Shown in pieces: positions 26,398-35,787 of a stretch of DNA of 52,740 nucleotides (positions are counted from its first letter, which is position 1; every line of letters begins with the position of its first letter). The position numbers were made by a program, and so were the translations under genes. Location: contig JAEEJW010000078.1 of assembly GCA_016282095.1 (NCBI GenBank), forward strand, positions 1 to 52,740. The letters run 5' to 3'. The DNA comes from Ruminiclostridium sp. (lineage in GTDB: Bacteria; Bacillota; Clostridia; Oscillospirales; Ruminococcaceae). The notes under the pieces were generated by a model. That model saw nothing but the letters and a program-made list of their open reading frames with translations. It searched no databases and had not been told where the DNA came from.

Positions 26398-27162
26398 TTG
26401 GCTATACTTGAAGTAAGGAATCTGTCCAAGAGCTTCGGCACTCTTAACGTGCTGAACGATATCAGCTTCGATGTTGAAAAGGGCGAGGCCGTGGCAGTGA
26501 TAGGCCCCTCCGGCAGCGGCAAGTCCACGCTGCTGCGCTGCGTGAACCAGCTTGAAAAGGCGAGCGGAGGAACGATACGCTTCTGCGGAATGGATATGTT
26601 CGTCCCCGGTCCGGGCGGAAAGAGCGTCTACGCAGACAAGCAGACACTTCGCAAAGTACAGGAGAAAACGGGGCTCGTGTTCCAGAATTTCAACCTGTTC
26701 CCGCACATGACCGTACTGCGGAATATCACCGAGGCTCCGGTCTGCGTGCTGAAAAAGAGCAAGCAGGAAGCGCAGGAGATCGCGATGGAGCTTCTGAAGA
26801 AAATGGGTCTCGAAACCAAAGCAAAGTCCTATCCCTGCGAGCTTTCCGGCGGCCAGCAGCAGCGTGTTTCAATAGCCCGCGCTCTTGCTATGAACCCGGA
26901 GATACTGTTCTTCGACGAACCCACCTCGGCTCTCGACCCGGAGCTGACGGGAGAGATACTGAAAGTCATCAAGGAGCTTGCCGCCGACGGTATGACCATG
27001 GTTATCGTGACCCACGAAATGAACTTCGCACGGGGTGTGGCGGATAAGATAATCTTCATGGAGGGCGGCTACATAGTCGAACAGGGCGATCCGGAGCAGC
27101 TCTTCGGAGAAAACGCCTCTGAGCGCACGAAACAGTTCCTCCAGAGATACAGCAGCATATAG
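26398..27162 (+). CDS. polar amino-acid ABC transporter, ATP-binding protein
   Basis: ATPase subunit, 254 residues. Walker [10 protein letters not shown] (about residues 34-42), the Q-loop in LVFQNFNLFPH, signature LSGGQQQR, Walker [13 protein letters not shown] and H-loop VVIVTHEMNFA are all intact. An insert of about 12 residues before the Q-loop (PGPGGKSVYADKQ) is longer than in the ATPase at 22058-22783. Initiation is at TTG (26398) with AAGGAGGGA seven bases upstream. Confidence 0.95.
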   Translation: MAILEVRNLSKSFGTLNVLNDISFDVEKGEAVAVIGPSGSGKSTLLRCVNQLEKASGGTIRFCGMDMFVPGPGGKSVYADKQTLRKVQEKTGLVFQNFNLFPHMTVLRNITEAPVCVLKKSKQEAQEIAMELLKKMGLETKAKSYPCELSGGQQQRVSIARALAMNPEILFFDEPTSALDPELTGEILKVIKELAADGMTMVIVTHEMNFARGVADKIIFMEGGYIVEQGDPEQLFGENASERTKQFLQRYSSI

Positions 27163-27205
27163 AGTTACCCGAACATAAGAATCTTGGCGAAAGGAAACAC
27201 CGGAT

Positions 27206-30200
27206 ATGAATGATAATTTCAGAATTGAAGCGCGTGTCACAAATACCTTCAATTTCGCGATGCAGCAGAACTATATACCGCTTATCCGCAGTATAACGCT
27301 TGTGAACGACAGCACAGCCGCCGCGGAGAACGTGACGGTAAGGGCGGAGTTCGAGCCGGAATTCGCGAAGCCGTTTGAATACGAGCTCGGGACTGCCGAG
27401 GCAGGCAGGAGCACCGAGATATCTCCGGTGAAGCTCACTGTCTCGACGGAACTGCTGTTTTCGCTGACCGAAAAGACCGCCGGCAATATCCATATCTCCG
27501 CTGTTTCGGGAGAAGAGACTCTTGCGGAGACGGACATTCCCGTGGATATCCTCGCTTACGATGAGTGGAGCGGCGCTCTTATAATGCCCGAGCTTGTGGC
27601 GGCGTTCACGGCTCCGAACCACCCGAGGGTCGGTGAAGTGGTATCCCGCGCGTCGGTATATATGCAGAAATGGACGGGTTCGCCGTCATTCACAGGCTAC
27701 ATGACCGGGGACCCCAATGTGGCAAAGCAGCAGGCAGCCGCAGTCTACGCGGCTTTGCAGGAGGAGAACATCGCCTATACCGTGCCGCCTGCCAGCTTCG
27801 AGCAGTCCGGACAGCGTGTGCGTCTGCCGTACACCGTGCTTGCCGAGAAGCGCGGCACCTGCCTCGATCTCACCCTGCTCTTCGCTTCCTGCCTTGAGCA
27901 GACAGGCCTCAATCCGCTGGTGATACTTGTGAAGGGGCATTGTTTCGCGGGATTCTGGCTGGAGGACGAGACCTTTGCCGACTGCGCGGAGGACGATGCT
28001 TCGGCTCTTACGAAGCGCGCAGCCGAGGGCATAGACAAGATATGCGTAGTCGAGTGTACAGACTTTGTTGCGGGCAGCAGCACGGATTTCGCCCATGCCG
28101 AGAGCCACGCGCTCACGAAGCTGGGGCAGCCCGGCGAGTTCCAGTACGCAGTGGACATAAAGCGCTGCCGCGGGAGCGGCATCAGACCCATACCCGCCCG
28201 TGTTGCGGAGGACGGTGTCTACAAGGCTGTGGATTACGGCAGGCGCGACAGCGACGAGATCACTTCTGAACCGAGAATGATAGACACATCACGCCGGGGC
28301 GAGACCGCCGGTGAAAGAGAGCTGACGAAGCTGATGGTCTGGGAGCGGAAGCTGCTGGACCTGAGCCTGCGCAACAGTCTGCTCAACTTCCGCCCGGCTT
28401 CCTCAAATGTCCAGCTCATGGTCGCTGATGTGAGCAAGCTGGAGGACGAGATATCCGACGGCGAGAGCTTCAGGATAATGCCCGCTCCGTCAGAGCGTTC
28501 GTTTGTGCTGTCCGACAGCCGCATATATGAGACCGAGAACGACAAGGATCAGATATCGGCAATTGCCGAGTCGGAATTCAGGAATCACCGCCTGCGCACA
28601 TTCATAAGCGAGACGGAGCTTGAAAAGACGCTGAAAAAGCTGCACCGCGACGCGAAAGTCAGCCTTGAGGAAAACGGCGCCAATACGCTGTACCTGGCTC
28701 TGGGATTCCTGCGCTGGTATGAGACCGACAAGGCGGTGAAGCCCCGTTACGCGCCCCTTGTGCTGGTGCCGGTGGAGCTGGTCAGAAAGATACAGGACAA
28801 ATCCTACTCTCTGCGTGTGCGCGGAGAGGAGACTCAGATGAATATAACGCTGCTCGAGCTTCTGCGGCAGGATCAGGGCATCGCGATAAACGGCCTTGAC
28901 CCGCTGCCGGCGGACGAAAAGGGCGTGGATCTGCCGCTGGTGTTCAGCACTGTGCGGCAGGCGGTGATGTCGAAGAAGCGCTGGGATATCGAGGAGATAG
29001 CTTTCCTCGGTCAGTTCTCGTTCAGCCGCTTCATCATGTGGAACGACATACGCAACCGCTCCGAGGATCTCGCAAAGAACAAGGTCGTCGCGAGCCTTAT
29101 GTCCGGAAAGACCGAGTGGGAGGAAGAGGACATCGCACTTTCGCCCAATGTTCTTGACGAAAAGCTGCTGCCTGCGGATATGGCGGTGCCGATGAGCGCC
29201 GACTCCTCGCAGCTGGCGGCGGTATATGAAGCGTCCCTCGGGCGCAGTTTCGTGCTGCACGGCCCGCCCGGAACGGGTAAATCCCAGACCATAACGAATA
29301 TGATAGCGAACGCGCTGTTCCAGGGGAAATCGGTGCTGTTCGTGGCAGAAAAAATGGCGGCTCTGTCGGTAGTCCAGAAGAGACTGAAAAAGATAGGCCT
29401 CGATCCGTTCTGCCTGGAGCTCCATTCCAACAAGGCACAGAAGCGCGCTGTACTTTCGCAGCTTGAGGAAGCGCTGGGAATGAGCCGCATAAAGCCGCCG
29501 GAGGAATACGCACGCACAGCCGACAAGCTCCACTCCCTGCGCGTGGAGCTCAACGACACCATGTCGGCGCTGTACAAGGAGCGCTCGGCGGGAATGTCCG
29601 TCTATGACGCGGTGGCGCAGTACGAAGCCGTAAAGGACTACGACGGCCGCCTGACGCTGGACGGAGACTTCGTGGCTTCCTCGTCTGCGGCAGACTTCGC
29701 CGCGTGGGCGGAAGCCGCCGCCGATACTGCCGCGGCCGGCAGGGATCTGGGCGGCCTTCAGGGCTCCCCGCTGAAAAATGTCTGCATAACCGAATACACG
29801 ATCGAGATAAGAAGCGCGTTCGCGGCGCTGGCGGAGCAGCTCTGCGGCAAGGCAGCCGCTGCCGCGGGAGCTTACGCGAAGCTCGGAACGGCTCTCGGCT
29901 GTCCGATGCCCTCGGATAAGAAAGGCATAGACAGTGCTTTCGGACTGCTGAACGCGGTCACGGGGCAGGAGCTTATCCTCGGCGGCATCGTGAACGGCGA
30001 AGACCCGGCTTCGGTGCGCGGCGAAATGGAAAAGCTCATCGACACCGGACTGCGGATGATCGCGATATACGGCGAATATTCCGCGAAATTCGAGCCCAGC
30101 ATCTGGAACTACGACCCCGACACGGCTCTGCTCAACTGGAAAAAGACACAGCAGAGCAACTTCATAAGCAAGGCTCTGGGTTCCGGCAAGCAGGTCAAGG

Positions 30201-32995
30201 AGCTTGCCGTCTACGCCAAGGACCCGAATTCCGTCACGAAGGACAACATAGTGCAGATACTCGGCACGCTGTCGGAATACCGTCAGCTCGCTGCCGCGGT
30301 AAACGCCGCCGACCCAATGGTGACGAAGTATTTTGGCGAATACTGGCGCGGCATCAATACCGTGTTCCCGAAGCTGAAAACAGCTCTTCCGGTATCCTTT
30401 GACATACGCAATATGATGCTGGACGCGCAGCCGGAATTCCGGAGCGCAGTCATAGCCCATGCCGCCGACCCTGCCGCAAGGGCGGCTCTCGGTGACGCAC
30501 AGGCCCGCTACGCGGATATGCTGGCTGACTGCGGCCGCATGAAGAACGAGTTCTCCGCCGATGTGGCAGGCGTATGCGGCGGTGCGGACTTCTTCGGCAG
30601 CATTGCCGCAGAGAACCGCGGTTACTGCGGCGCGGCAGAGAGCCTGCGCGACAGGGCAGTGCTTGAGAACAGCATAAGGAAGATGAATATGCTGGGTCTT
30701 AAACCCGCCGCCGACGCTTACAGGAGCGGCGTTCTCGACGAGAGCAGCCTGAGACCCGCACTGACCGCCGCGGTCTGCAAGTCCGTGATCTCCCGCGCCG
30801 TAAGCTCCGAGCCGCTGTTAAAGTCATTCCAGGGCGCGGAATTTGAGCGCACGATTGAAAAATACCGCAACTTCTCGGCACGTTTCGAGGAGCTGACCAT
30901 AGAAGAGCTGGCAGCGAGACTGTCCTCAAGAGTGCCGGATATCTCTACAGGAAAGACCGCCAATTCCTCGGAGCTGGCGATATTACAGAAAGCGATAAAG
31001 AGCGGCGGCAGGGGAATGTCCATACGCAAGCTGTTCGACAGCATACCGAACCTGCTCGGAAGGCTCTGCCCGTGTATGCTCATGAGCCCGATATCCGCCG
31101 CGCAGTACATAGATCCGTCTTACCCGAAGTTCGATCTCGTGGTGTTTGATGAGGCCTCGCAGCTCCCCACCAGTGAAGCAGTCGGTGCCATAGCGCGCGG
31201 CGAGAATGTGGTGGTAGTCGGTGACCCGAGACAGCTCCCGCCCACATCATTCTTCACAACGGACCATACCGACGAGGAGAATATCGAGAAGGAAGACCTG
31301 GAAAGCGTCCTCGACGACTGTCTCGCGCTGGCGATGCCCCAGAGACATCTGCTCTGGCACTACCGTTCGCGCCACGAGAGTCTTATCTCTTACAGCAACA
31401 GCCGCTTCTATGACAACAGCCTGCGCACTTTCCCGTCACCCGATGATCTTGTTTCCAAGGTCAACTGGGTACACGTCGAGGGCTTCTACGACAAGGGAGG
31501 CTCAAAGCAGAACCGCGCCGAGGCCGAGGCAGTCACCGCGGAGATCGTCCGCCGCCTGTCAGACCCCGAACTGCGCAAGGACAGCATAGGCGTTGTAACA
31601 TTCAATATAATCCAGCAGATACTCATTGACGATATGATAGCCGACGAGCTCCGCAAGGATCCCGCACTGGAGCAGGCAGCCAACGAGATGTATGAGCCCA
31701 TTCTCGTCAAGAACCTCGAAAACGTTCAGGGCGACGAGCGCGACGTGATACTGTTCTCCATAGGCTACGGCCCGGACAAGGACGGCAAAGTCTCCATGAA
31801 TTTCGGCCCCGTGAATCAGGACGGCGGCTGGCGCAGACTCAATGTCGCAATTTCCCGCGCAAGAAAGGAAATGATAGTGTTCTCGACTATCCGTCCCGAA
31901 CAGATAGACACTGCGCGTACACGTTCCGAGGGCGTCGCCGGACTGCGCGGATTCCTTGAATTTGCCGCAAAGGGCAATTCCGCCCTGCCGGTGAGAAAGA
32001 CTTCCGGAAACGGTAAAAAAGACAACGCTGCATTCGCGGAAACCGTGGCGGAGGCTCTGCGCGGCGCGGGCTATGAAGTCAAGCGCAATATAGGCCAGTC
32101 GGACTACAAGATAGACATAGGCATAGTGAACCCCGACTGCGAAGGCACATACCTGCTGGGCATAATGTGCGAGAGCCGCAGCAACTTCGAGCTGACCAAC
32201 GCACGCGACCGCTGCATCGTTCAGCCGTCGGTGCTGGCGGGACTGGGCTGGAAGATACTCAGCGTGCATATACTTGACTGGCTGGATAATGACCGCAAGG
32301 TGCTGGCTAATCTCACCGAAGAAATAGAAAAGGCGCTTGAAGCATTCCGCAGCGGTGTGCCGGTAGTTGAAGAAGCTGCCCCCGCAAAGCGTGAGATAAC
32401 CTTCGAGCGGGAAGAAGCTGCCGCAGACGCGGGTCCGGTGTACTACACGCCCTTTATTCCCGAAACTGCCGGCGATCCCGAATACTACTACGATAAGAGT
32501 TCAAATACGCAGATAAGGCGCATCATCACGGATATCGTGAACGCCGAGGCTCCTGTGGGCAGGGGAGTTCTCCTGCACCGCGTACTCGGTGCGTTCGGCA
32601 TAGCGAAAATGAGCGCAAAAGCGGAGAGCCGTTTTGCGGAAGTGTTCGACGGTATGGAGCTTAAAAAGACCATGCGCGGCGAGCTTGTGTTCGTATGGCG
32701 CAGCGATCAGGAACCGTCGGAGTACACAGAGTTCCGCGCAACCGCCCCGGGCGGCGAGAAGCGGAAGCTGGACGACGTATCCACCGAGGAGATCGGCGCG
32801 GCAGTGACCGATATCCTGCGCAGCTCCATAAGCCTTGAACGCGCGGAGCTTGTGAAGAACACCGTACAGACCTTCGGCGCGTCACGCACCACAGAAGCCG
32901 GGGAGCTTGCGGTATCCATGGGAATTGCTCACTCCGTCCGCAGCGGCAGGGCGAAGATAGATACAGAGACAGGCCGCATTATGTGCGCAGACTGA
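27206..32995 (+). CDS. giant DUF4011-type SF1 helicase with transglutaminase-like, nuclease-fold and DUF3320 domains
   Basis: A 1929-residue protein. Order: N-terminal beta-rich region (about 1-110); a transglutaminase-like segment (Cys in KRGTCLDLTLLF near 219, His in KGHCFAGFW near 245, Asp near 255); DUF4011 (about 370-560, WERKLLDLSLRNSLLNF); an SF1 helicase with Walker A GPPGTGKSQT near 685, a coiled insert of about 600 residues, Walker B VVFDEASQLP near 1315, VGDPRQLPPT, and motif VI NVAISRARKEM near 1545; a nuclease-fold (MTES_1575-like) segment near 1610-1700 with KIDIG; and a C-terminal DUF3320 winged-helix-like domain (about 1768-1925). Homologues usually read IECDG in the nuclease motif; here it is IMCES, so nuclease activity is doubtful. 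Known relatives are linked to nucleic-acid processing and some to defence, but these neighbours are metabolic. AAAGGAA lies upstream of the ATG. Confidence 0.88.
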   Translation: MNDNFRIEARVTNTFNFAMQQNYIPLIRSITLVNDSTAAAENVTVRAEFEPEFAKPFEYELGTAEAGRSTEISPVKLTVSTELLFSLTEKTAGNIHISAVSGEETLAETDIPVDILAYDEWSGALIMPELVAAFTAPNHPRVGEVVSRASVYMQKWTGSPSFTGYMTGDPNVAKQQAAAVYAALQEENIAYTVPPASFEQSGQRVRLPYTVLAEKRGTCLDLTLLFASCLEQTGLNPLVILVKGHCFAGFWLEDETFADCAEDDASALTKRAAEGIDKICVVECTDFVAGSSTDFAHAESHALTKLGQPGEFQYAVDIKRCRGSGIRPIPARVAEDGVYKAVDYGRRDSDEITSEPRMIDTSRRGETAGERELTKLMVWERKLLDLSLRNSLLNFRPASSNVQLMVADVSKLEDEISDGESFRIMPAPSERSFVLSDSRIYETENDKDQISAIAESEFRNHRLRTFISETELEKTLKKLHRDAKVSLEENGANTLYLALGFLRWYETDKAVKPRYAPLVLVPVELVRKIQDKSYSLRVRGEETQMNITLLELLRQDQGIAINGLDPLPADEKGVDLPLVFSTVRQAVMSKKRWDIEEIAFLGQFSFSRFIMWNDIRNRSEDLAKNKVVASLMSGKTEWEEEDIALSPNVLDEKLLPADMAVPMSADSSQLAAVYEASLGRSFVLHGPPGTGKSQTITNMIANALFQGKSVLFVAEKMAALSVVQKRLKKIGLDPFCLELHSNKAQKRAVLSQLEEALGMSRIKPPEEYARTADKLHSLRVELNDTMSALYKERSAGMSVYDAVAQYEAVKDYDGRLTLDGDFVASSSAADFAAWAEAAADTAAAGRDLGGLQGSPLKNVCITEYTIEIRSAFAALAEQLCGKAAAAAGAYAKLGTALGCPMPSDKKGIDSAFGLLNAVTGQELILGGIVNGEDPASVRGEMEKLIDTGLRMIAIYGEYSAKFEPSIWNYDPDTALLNWKKTQQSNFISKALGSGKQVKELAVYAKDPNSVTKDNIVQILGTLSEYRQLAAAVNAADPMVTKYFGEYWRGINTVFPKLKTALPVSFDIRNMMLDAQPEFRSAVIAHAADPAARAALGDAQARYADMLADCGRMKNEFSADVAGVCGGADFFGSIAAENRGYCGAAESLRDRAVLENSIRKMNMLGLKPAADAYRSGVLDESSLRPALTAAVCKSVISRAVSSEPLLKSFQGAEFERTIEKYRNFSARFEELTIEELAARLSSRVPDISTGKTANSSELAILQKAIKSGGRGMSIRKLFDSIPNLLGRLCPCMLMSPISAAQYIDPSYPKFDLVVFDEASQLPTSEAVGAIARGENVVVVGDPRQLPPTSFFTTDHTDEENIEKEDLESVLDDCLALAMPQRHLLWHYRSRHESLISYSNSRFYDNSLRTFPSPDDLVSKVNWVHVEGFYDKGGSKQNRAEAEAVTAEIVRRLSDPELRKDSIGVVTFNIIQQILIDDMIADELRKDPALEQAANEMYEPILVKNLENVQGDERDVILFSIGYGPDKDGKVSMNFGPVNQDGGWRRLNVAISRARKEMIVFSTIRPEQIDTARTRSEGVAGLRGFLEFAAKGNSALPVRKTSGNGKKDNAAFAETVAEALRGAGYEVKRNIGQSDYKIDIGIVNPDCEGTYLLGIMCESRSNFELTNARDRCIVQPSVLAGLGWKILSVHILDWLDNDRKVLANLTEEIEKALEAFRSGVPVVEEAAPAKREITFEREEAAADAGPVYYTPFIPETAGDPEYYYDKSSNTQIRRIITDIVNAEAPVGRGVLLHRVLGAFGIAKMSAKAESRFAEVFDGMELKKTMRGELVFVWRSDQEPSEYTEFRATAPGGEKRKLDDVSTEEIGAAVTDILRSSISLERAELVKNTVQTFGASRTTEAGELAVSMGIAHSVRSGRAKIDTETGRIMCAD

Positions 32996-33015
32996 ATGTG
33001 AAAGGGGAAATTACT

Positions 33016-33642
33016 ATGAAAGCTATGAAGATTTTCTACGATCTGAACGGGGCGCTGTACGCGAACATTACCAACAAATGCCCCTGCAACTGCACGTTCT
33101 GCATCCGTCACAATGACGAGACCGTAGGCGAGAATGACAGCCTGTGGCTGGAGCATGAGCCCACAGTCGAGGAGATCATGGACGCCTTCGATGAGGTCGA
33201 TGCTTCAAAGTACGATGAAGTGGTGTTCTGCGGCTTCGGCGAGCCTATGGAGCGCCCATGGGAGCTTATAGAAGCCGCCGAATACATCAAGCGCAGGACA
33301 GGTATGAAGATACGCATAAATACCAACGGCCTTGTGTCGCTGATGCACCCGACATTTGACCTGTACTCCATGCGCGGCGTCATAGACAGTGTTTCCATAA
33401 GCCTCAACGCCTCCGACCCCGAGAAATACCTGGAGATCACGAAGTCGAGGTTCGGTCTGCCGTCCTACAATTCGATGCTTAACTTTGCGATAATCACGCA
33501 CTCGTTCATTCCGGACGTGAAGCTGACCGTCGTTGACGTCATCGGCGAGGAAGAAGTGGAGAAGTGCCGCCGGCGTGCCGCGGACATAGGCGTTCCGCTT
33601 CGTGTGCGCGCGTATATTTCTAACAACAGGGAGTACGATTGA
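33016..33642 (+). CDS. TatD-associated radical SAM protein
   Basis: A radical SAM enzyme of 208 residues. The cluster motif Cys-PCN-Cys-TF-Cys (about residues 23-30, in NKCPCNCTFCIRH) and the glycine motif FCGFGEPMERP are intact. The pattern NDSLWLEHEPTVEEIMDAF, followed by RINTNGL and SVSISLNA, resembles the family usually called TatD-associated radical SAM proteins, which are often next to tatD nuclease genes; no tatD is present here. The reaction is unknown. The ATG at 33016 has AAAGGGGAAA upstream and lies 20 bases after the helicase stop. The next gene starts two bases after its stop. Confidence 0.85.
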   Translation: MKAMKIFYDLNGALYANITNKCPCNCTFCIRHNDETVGENDSLWLEHEPTVEEIMDAFDEVDASKYDEVVFCGFGEPMERPWELIEAAEYIKRRTGMKIRINTNGLVSLMHPTFDLYSMRGVIDSVSISLNASDPEKYLEITKSRFGLPSYNSMLNFAIITHSFIPDVKLTVVDVIGEEEVEKCRRRAADIGVPLRVRAYISNNREYD

Positions 33643-33643
33643 G

Positions 33644-34147
33644 ATGCTGATAAAGCTTGCCGGACTTGTTCCGGAATCCTACGTTGACGGCCCGGGCATA
33701 CGCTTTGCGATATTCACACAGGGCTGCCCGCACAACTGCAAGGGCTGTCACAACCCCGAGACCCATGATCCTAAGGGCGGCCGTCTTGCCGATACCGACA
33801 GGATATACAACAAGATAAAGCAGTACCCGCTGGTCAGGGGCGTGACCTACTCCGGCGGAGATCCGTTCTGCCAGCCGGAGCCCCTTTACGACCTGTCCGT
33901 GAAGCTGAAAGCCGACGGCTACCACCTTATGAGCTACACGGGCTGGACTTATGAGCAGCTCCTGAAAAAGAGCGAGACCGAGGAGTTCGTCGGGAAGCTG
34001 CTGGGACAGCTCGACCTGCTCGTTGATGGCAGATTCGTGCTTGAGGAACGCACGCTGGAACTGCCTTTCCGCGGCAGCCGCAACCAGCGCATTATAAACG
34101 TACCGGAGAGCCTTGAAACCGGGGAGGTCGTCACGGTTGAGTTTTAA
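33644..34147 (+). CDS. NrdG-like radical SAM activase (paralogue)
   Basis: A 167-residue glycyl-radical-activating-type protein with the CxxxCxxC cluster motif (TQGCPHNCKGCHNPETH), the SAM motif VTYSGGDPF and the C-terminal signature FRGSRNQRIINVPESL. It is annotated as anaerobic ribonucleotide reductase activating protein by family resemblance. A second NrdG (35788-36315) lies directly after nrdD and is the better candidate for that job, so this copy may activate another glycyl radical enzyme or be redundant. It starts two bases after the previous radical SAM gene. Its 3' end overlaps the next gene by 11 bases. Confidence 0.82.
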   Translation: MLIKLAGLVPESYVDGPGIRFAIFTQGCPHNCKGCHNPETHDPKGGRLADTDRIYNKIKQYPLVRGVTYSGGDPFCQPEPLYDLSVKLKADGYHLMSYTGWTYEQLLKKSETEEFVGKLLGQLDLLVDGRFVLEERTLELPFRGSRNQRIINVPESLETGEVVTVEF

Positions 34148-35777
34148 GAAGAGAACAGCCGCATACATAACTGCTGCCGTGTTTGCCGCGGCAGCTGTTT
34201 TTGCTGTATCTTCCTGCGACGGTGACAAGTCAGAAGACCCGAAGGCGGGCTTCGGACATTCCTTTGCTTCGGTGATCGACGGGAACCCTGCCACGCTTGA
34301 CCCGCAGCTGTGTGAGAACGACAGCTCCGCCGAAGTGATAGCGAACGTGTTCCTCGGGCTGTACCGTGTGGCGGACGGCGGCGTTACAGTCCCGGGAATG
34401 GCGCAGGACTGTACGGTCAGCGATGACGGGCTGATATGGGAATTCACCCTGCGGGAGGATATACAGTGGTACGGCCGCGGGAGTTTCACCGCCGGATGTA
34501 CTGCCGACGATTTCGTGTTCGCGTTTCAGCGCCTTATGTCCCCGGAGCTGGAATCGGCGCGTGCGAAGGAATATTACTTCATAAAGAATGCCGAGGCCAT
34601 AAACACCGGCAAAATAAAAGACCTCTCACAGCTCGGTGTGGAGGCAACGGATAAGTATAAACTGAAAATAACACTGAATGAGCGGCGCTCGGATTTGCAG
34701 GCAATGCTTGCGGCGCCGCCTGCCATGCCCTGCAACCGTGAATATTATGAGCTGACGGAAGGGCAGTACGGCCTTGTCGGAGACCTGACAGGCTCAAACG
34801 GCGCATTTTATGTGAGCCGCTGGCACTATGACAAATGGACGAAGAACGGCAATTTCATAGAGCTTAAACGCAATCCGCTGAACGCCGGAGCTCTCGGGAC
34901 AGCGCCTTCCATGGTCACCTGCAATATAAACGCCGATGCCTGCGGGTGGTTTGAAGCCGGTGACGTTCAGGTCTGCCGCACATCTGACGCGGAGAAGATA
35001 ATGAGATACACCGGAAGATACGGTTACAATACATACTCGACGGCTGTGTGGGGAGTCATATTCAATACCCACGGCGTGTTTGAGTCCTCCGACCTGCGGA
35101 AAGCGCTGGCCGGCTGCGTGAGAGCGGACTTTTCCGGTGATATATATACGGCCGCGGACCGCGTGATTCCCGACGGTATAAAGCTGGGCGGCGGAGGGGA
35201 TTACCGCACTCTTGCGGGAGTTCCGGAAGCAGAAGCCTGCACGGAGAGCGAGCTGACAGCCCGGAGGGAGAACGCCTTGCGTGAAGTACAGAGCGGCAGG
35301 CTGTCCGGAGTGCATATACTCATGCCCGAGGGGACATCCCTGCGGCAGAGCGTCGGTAGCTTCATACAGGAATGGCAGCATGAATTCGGCATATACTGCA
35401 TGATATCCGAGCTGCCTTACAGCGAATACATAGCGGCGCTCTCTTCCGGAGATTTTGAGATAGCGCTTGTGCGTCTCAGCGGCGGAGCCGGCGGGGCGGT
35501 GTCTTATCCCGCTGTGTTCTCGTCCTCGTCCGTGCTCAATTATGCCGGAGTATCGAGCCGCAGGCTGGACGATCTGATCTCCGGAGTCCTTACTGCGCCG
35601 GACGATAAGACTGCCGCGGGATACTGCCTTGAAGCCGAACGGCTCATCATGGACAGCGGGTGGTTCGCGCCGCTGTGCTTCGGGAAGGAGTATGTGTTCC
35701 GGGCGCAGGGCGTTGAGAACGTGGGCTATGACCCGTTCTCGGGGACATATCTTTTCGGGAATGCTGTGAAGAAATAA
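34137..35777 (+). CDS. OppA-like (family 5) peptide-binding lipoprotein
   Basis: An extracellular receptor of oligopeptide-importer type, 546 residues. The signal peptide ends at a lipobox (FAVSSC). Family-5 features include VIDGNPATLDPQLCEN, a DDGLIWEFTLREDIQW segment, TADDFVFAFQRLMSP and the late AEVYIR-equivalent strand ALVRLSGGAGG. Initiation is probably TTG at 34137, nine bases after GGGGAGG; an earlier TTG (34113) is less well placed. No permease or ATPase of the Opp type lies in the window, so it is an orphan receptor at the end of the helicase/radical-SAM run. Confidence 0.88.
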   Translation: MSFKKRTAAYITAAVFAAAAVFAVSSCDGDKSEDPKAGFGHSFASVIDGNPATLDPQLCENDSSAEVIANVFLGLYRVADGGVTVPGMAQDCTVSDDGLIWEFTLREDIQWYGRGSFTAGCTADDFVFAFQRLMSPELESARAKEYYFIKNAEAINTGKIKDLSQLGVEATDKYKLKITLNERRSDLQAMLAAPPAMPCNREYYELTEGQYGLVGDLTGSNGAFYVSRWHYDKWTKNGNFIELKRNPLNAGALGTAPSMVTCNINADACGWFEAGDVQVCRTSDAEKIMRYTGRYGYNTYSTAVWGVIFNTHGVFESSDLRKALAGCVRADFSGDIYTAADRVIPDGIKLGGGGDYRTLAGVPEAEACTESELTARRENALREVQSGRLSGVHILMPEGTSLRQSVGSFIQEWQHEFGIYCMISELPYSEYIAALSSGDFEIALVRLSGGAGGAVSYPAVFSSSSVLNYAGVSSRRLDDLISGVLTAPDDKTAAGYCLEAERLIMDSGWFAPLCFGKEYVFRAQGVENVGYDPFSGTYLFGNAVKK

Positions 35778-35787
35778 GCGGCAGGCG

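Noticed and set aside
28490-30460. Open frame of 656 codons on the minus strand inside the giant helicase gene
   Set aside because: It is fully antisense to a conserved coding region, has no ribosome binding site and a low-complexity His/Arg/Leu-rich translation with no recognisable motif. Long antisense frames are expected in GC-rich DNA.
27206-34147. Defence-system interpretation of the helicase, radical SAM and NrdG-like genes
   Set aside because: No toxin, methyltransferase, recombinase or phage remnant is adjacent; the neighbours are transport and nucleotide metabolism. Family links to defence alone are not enough.
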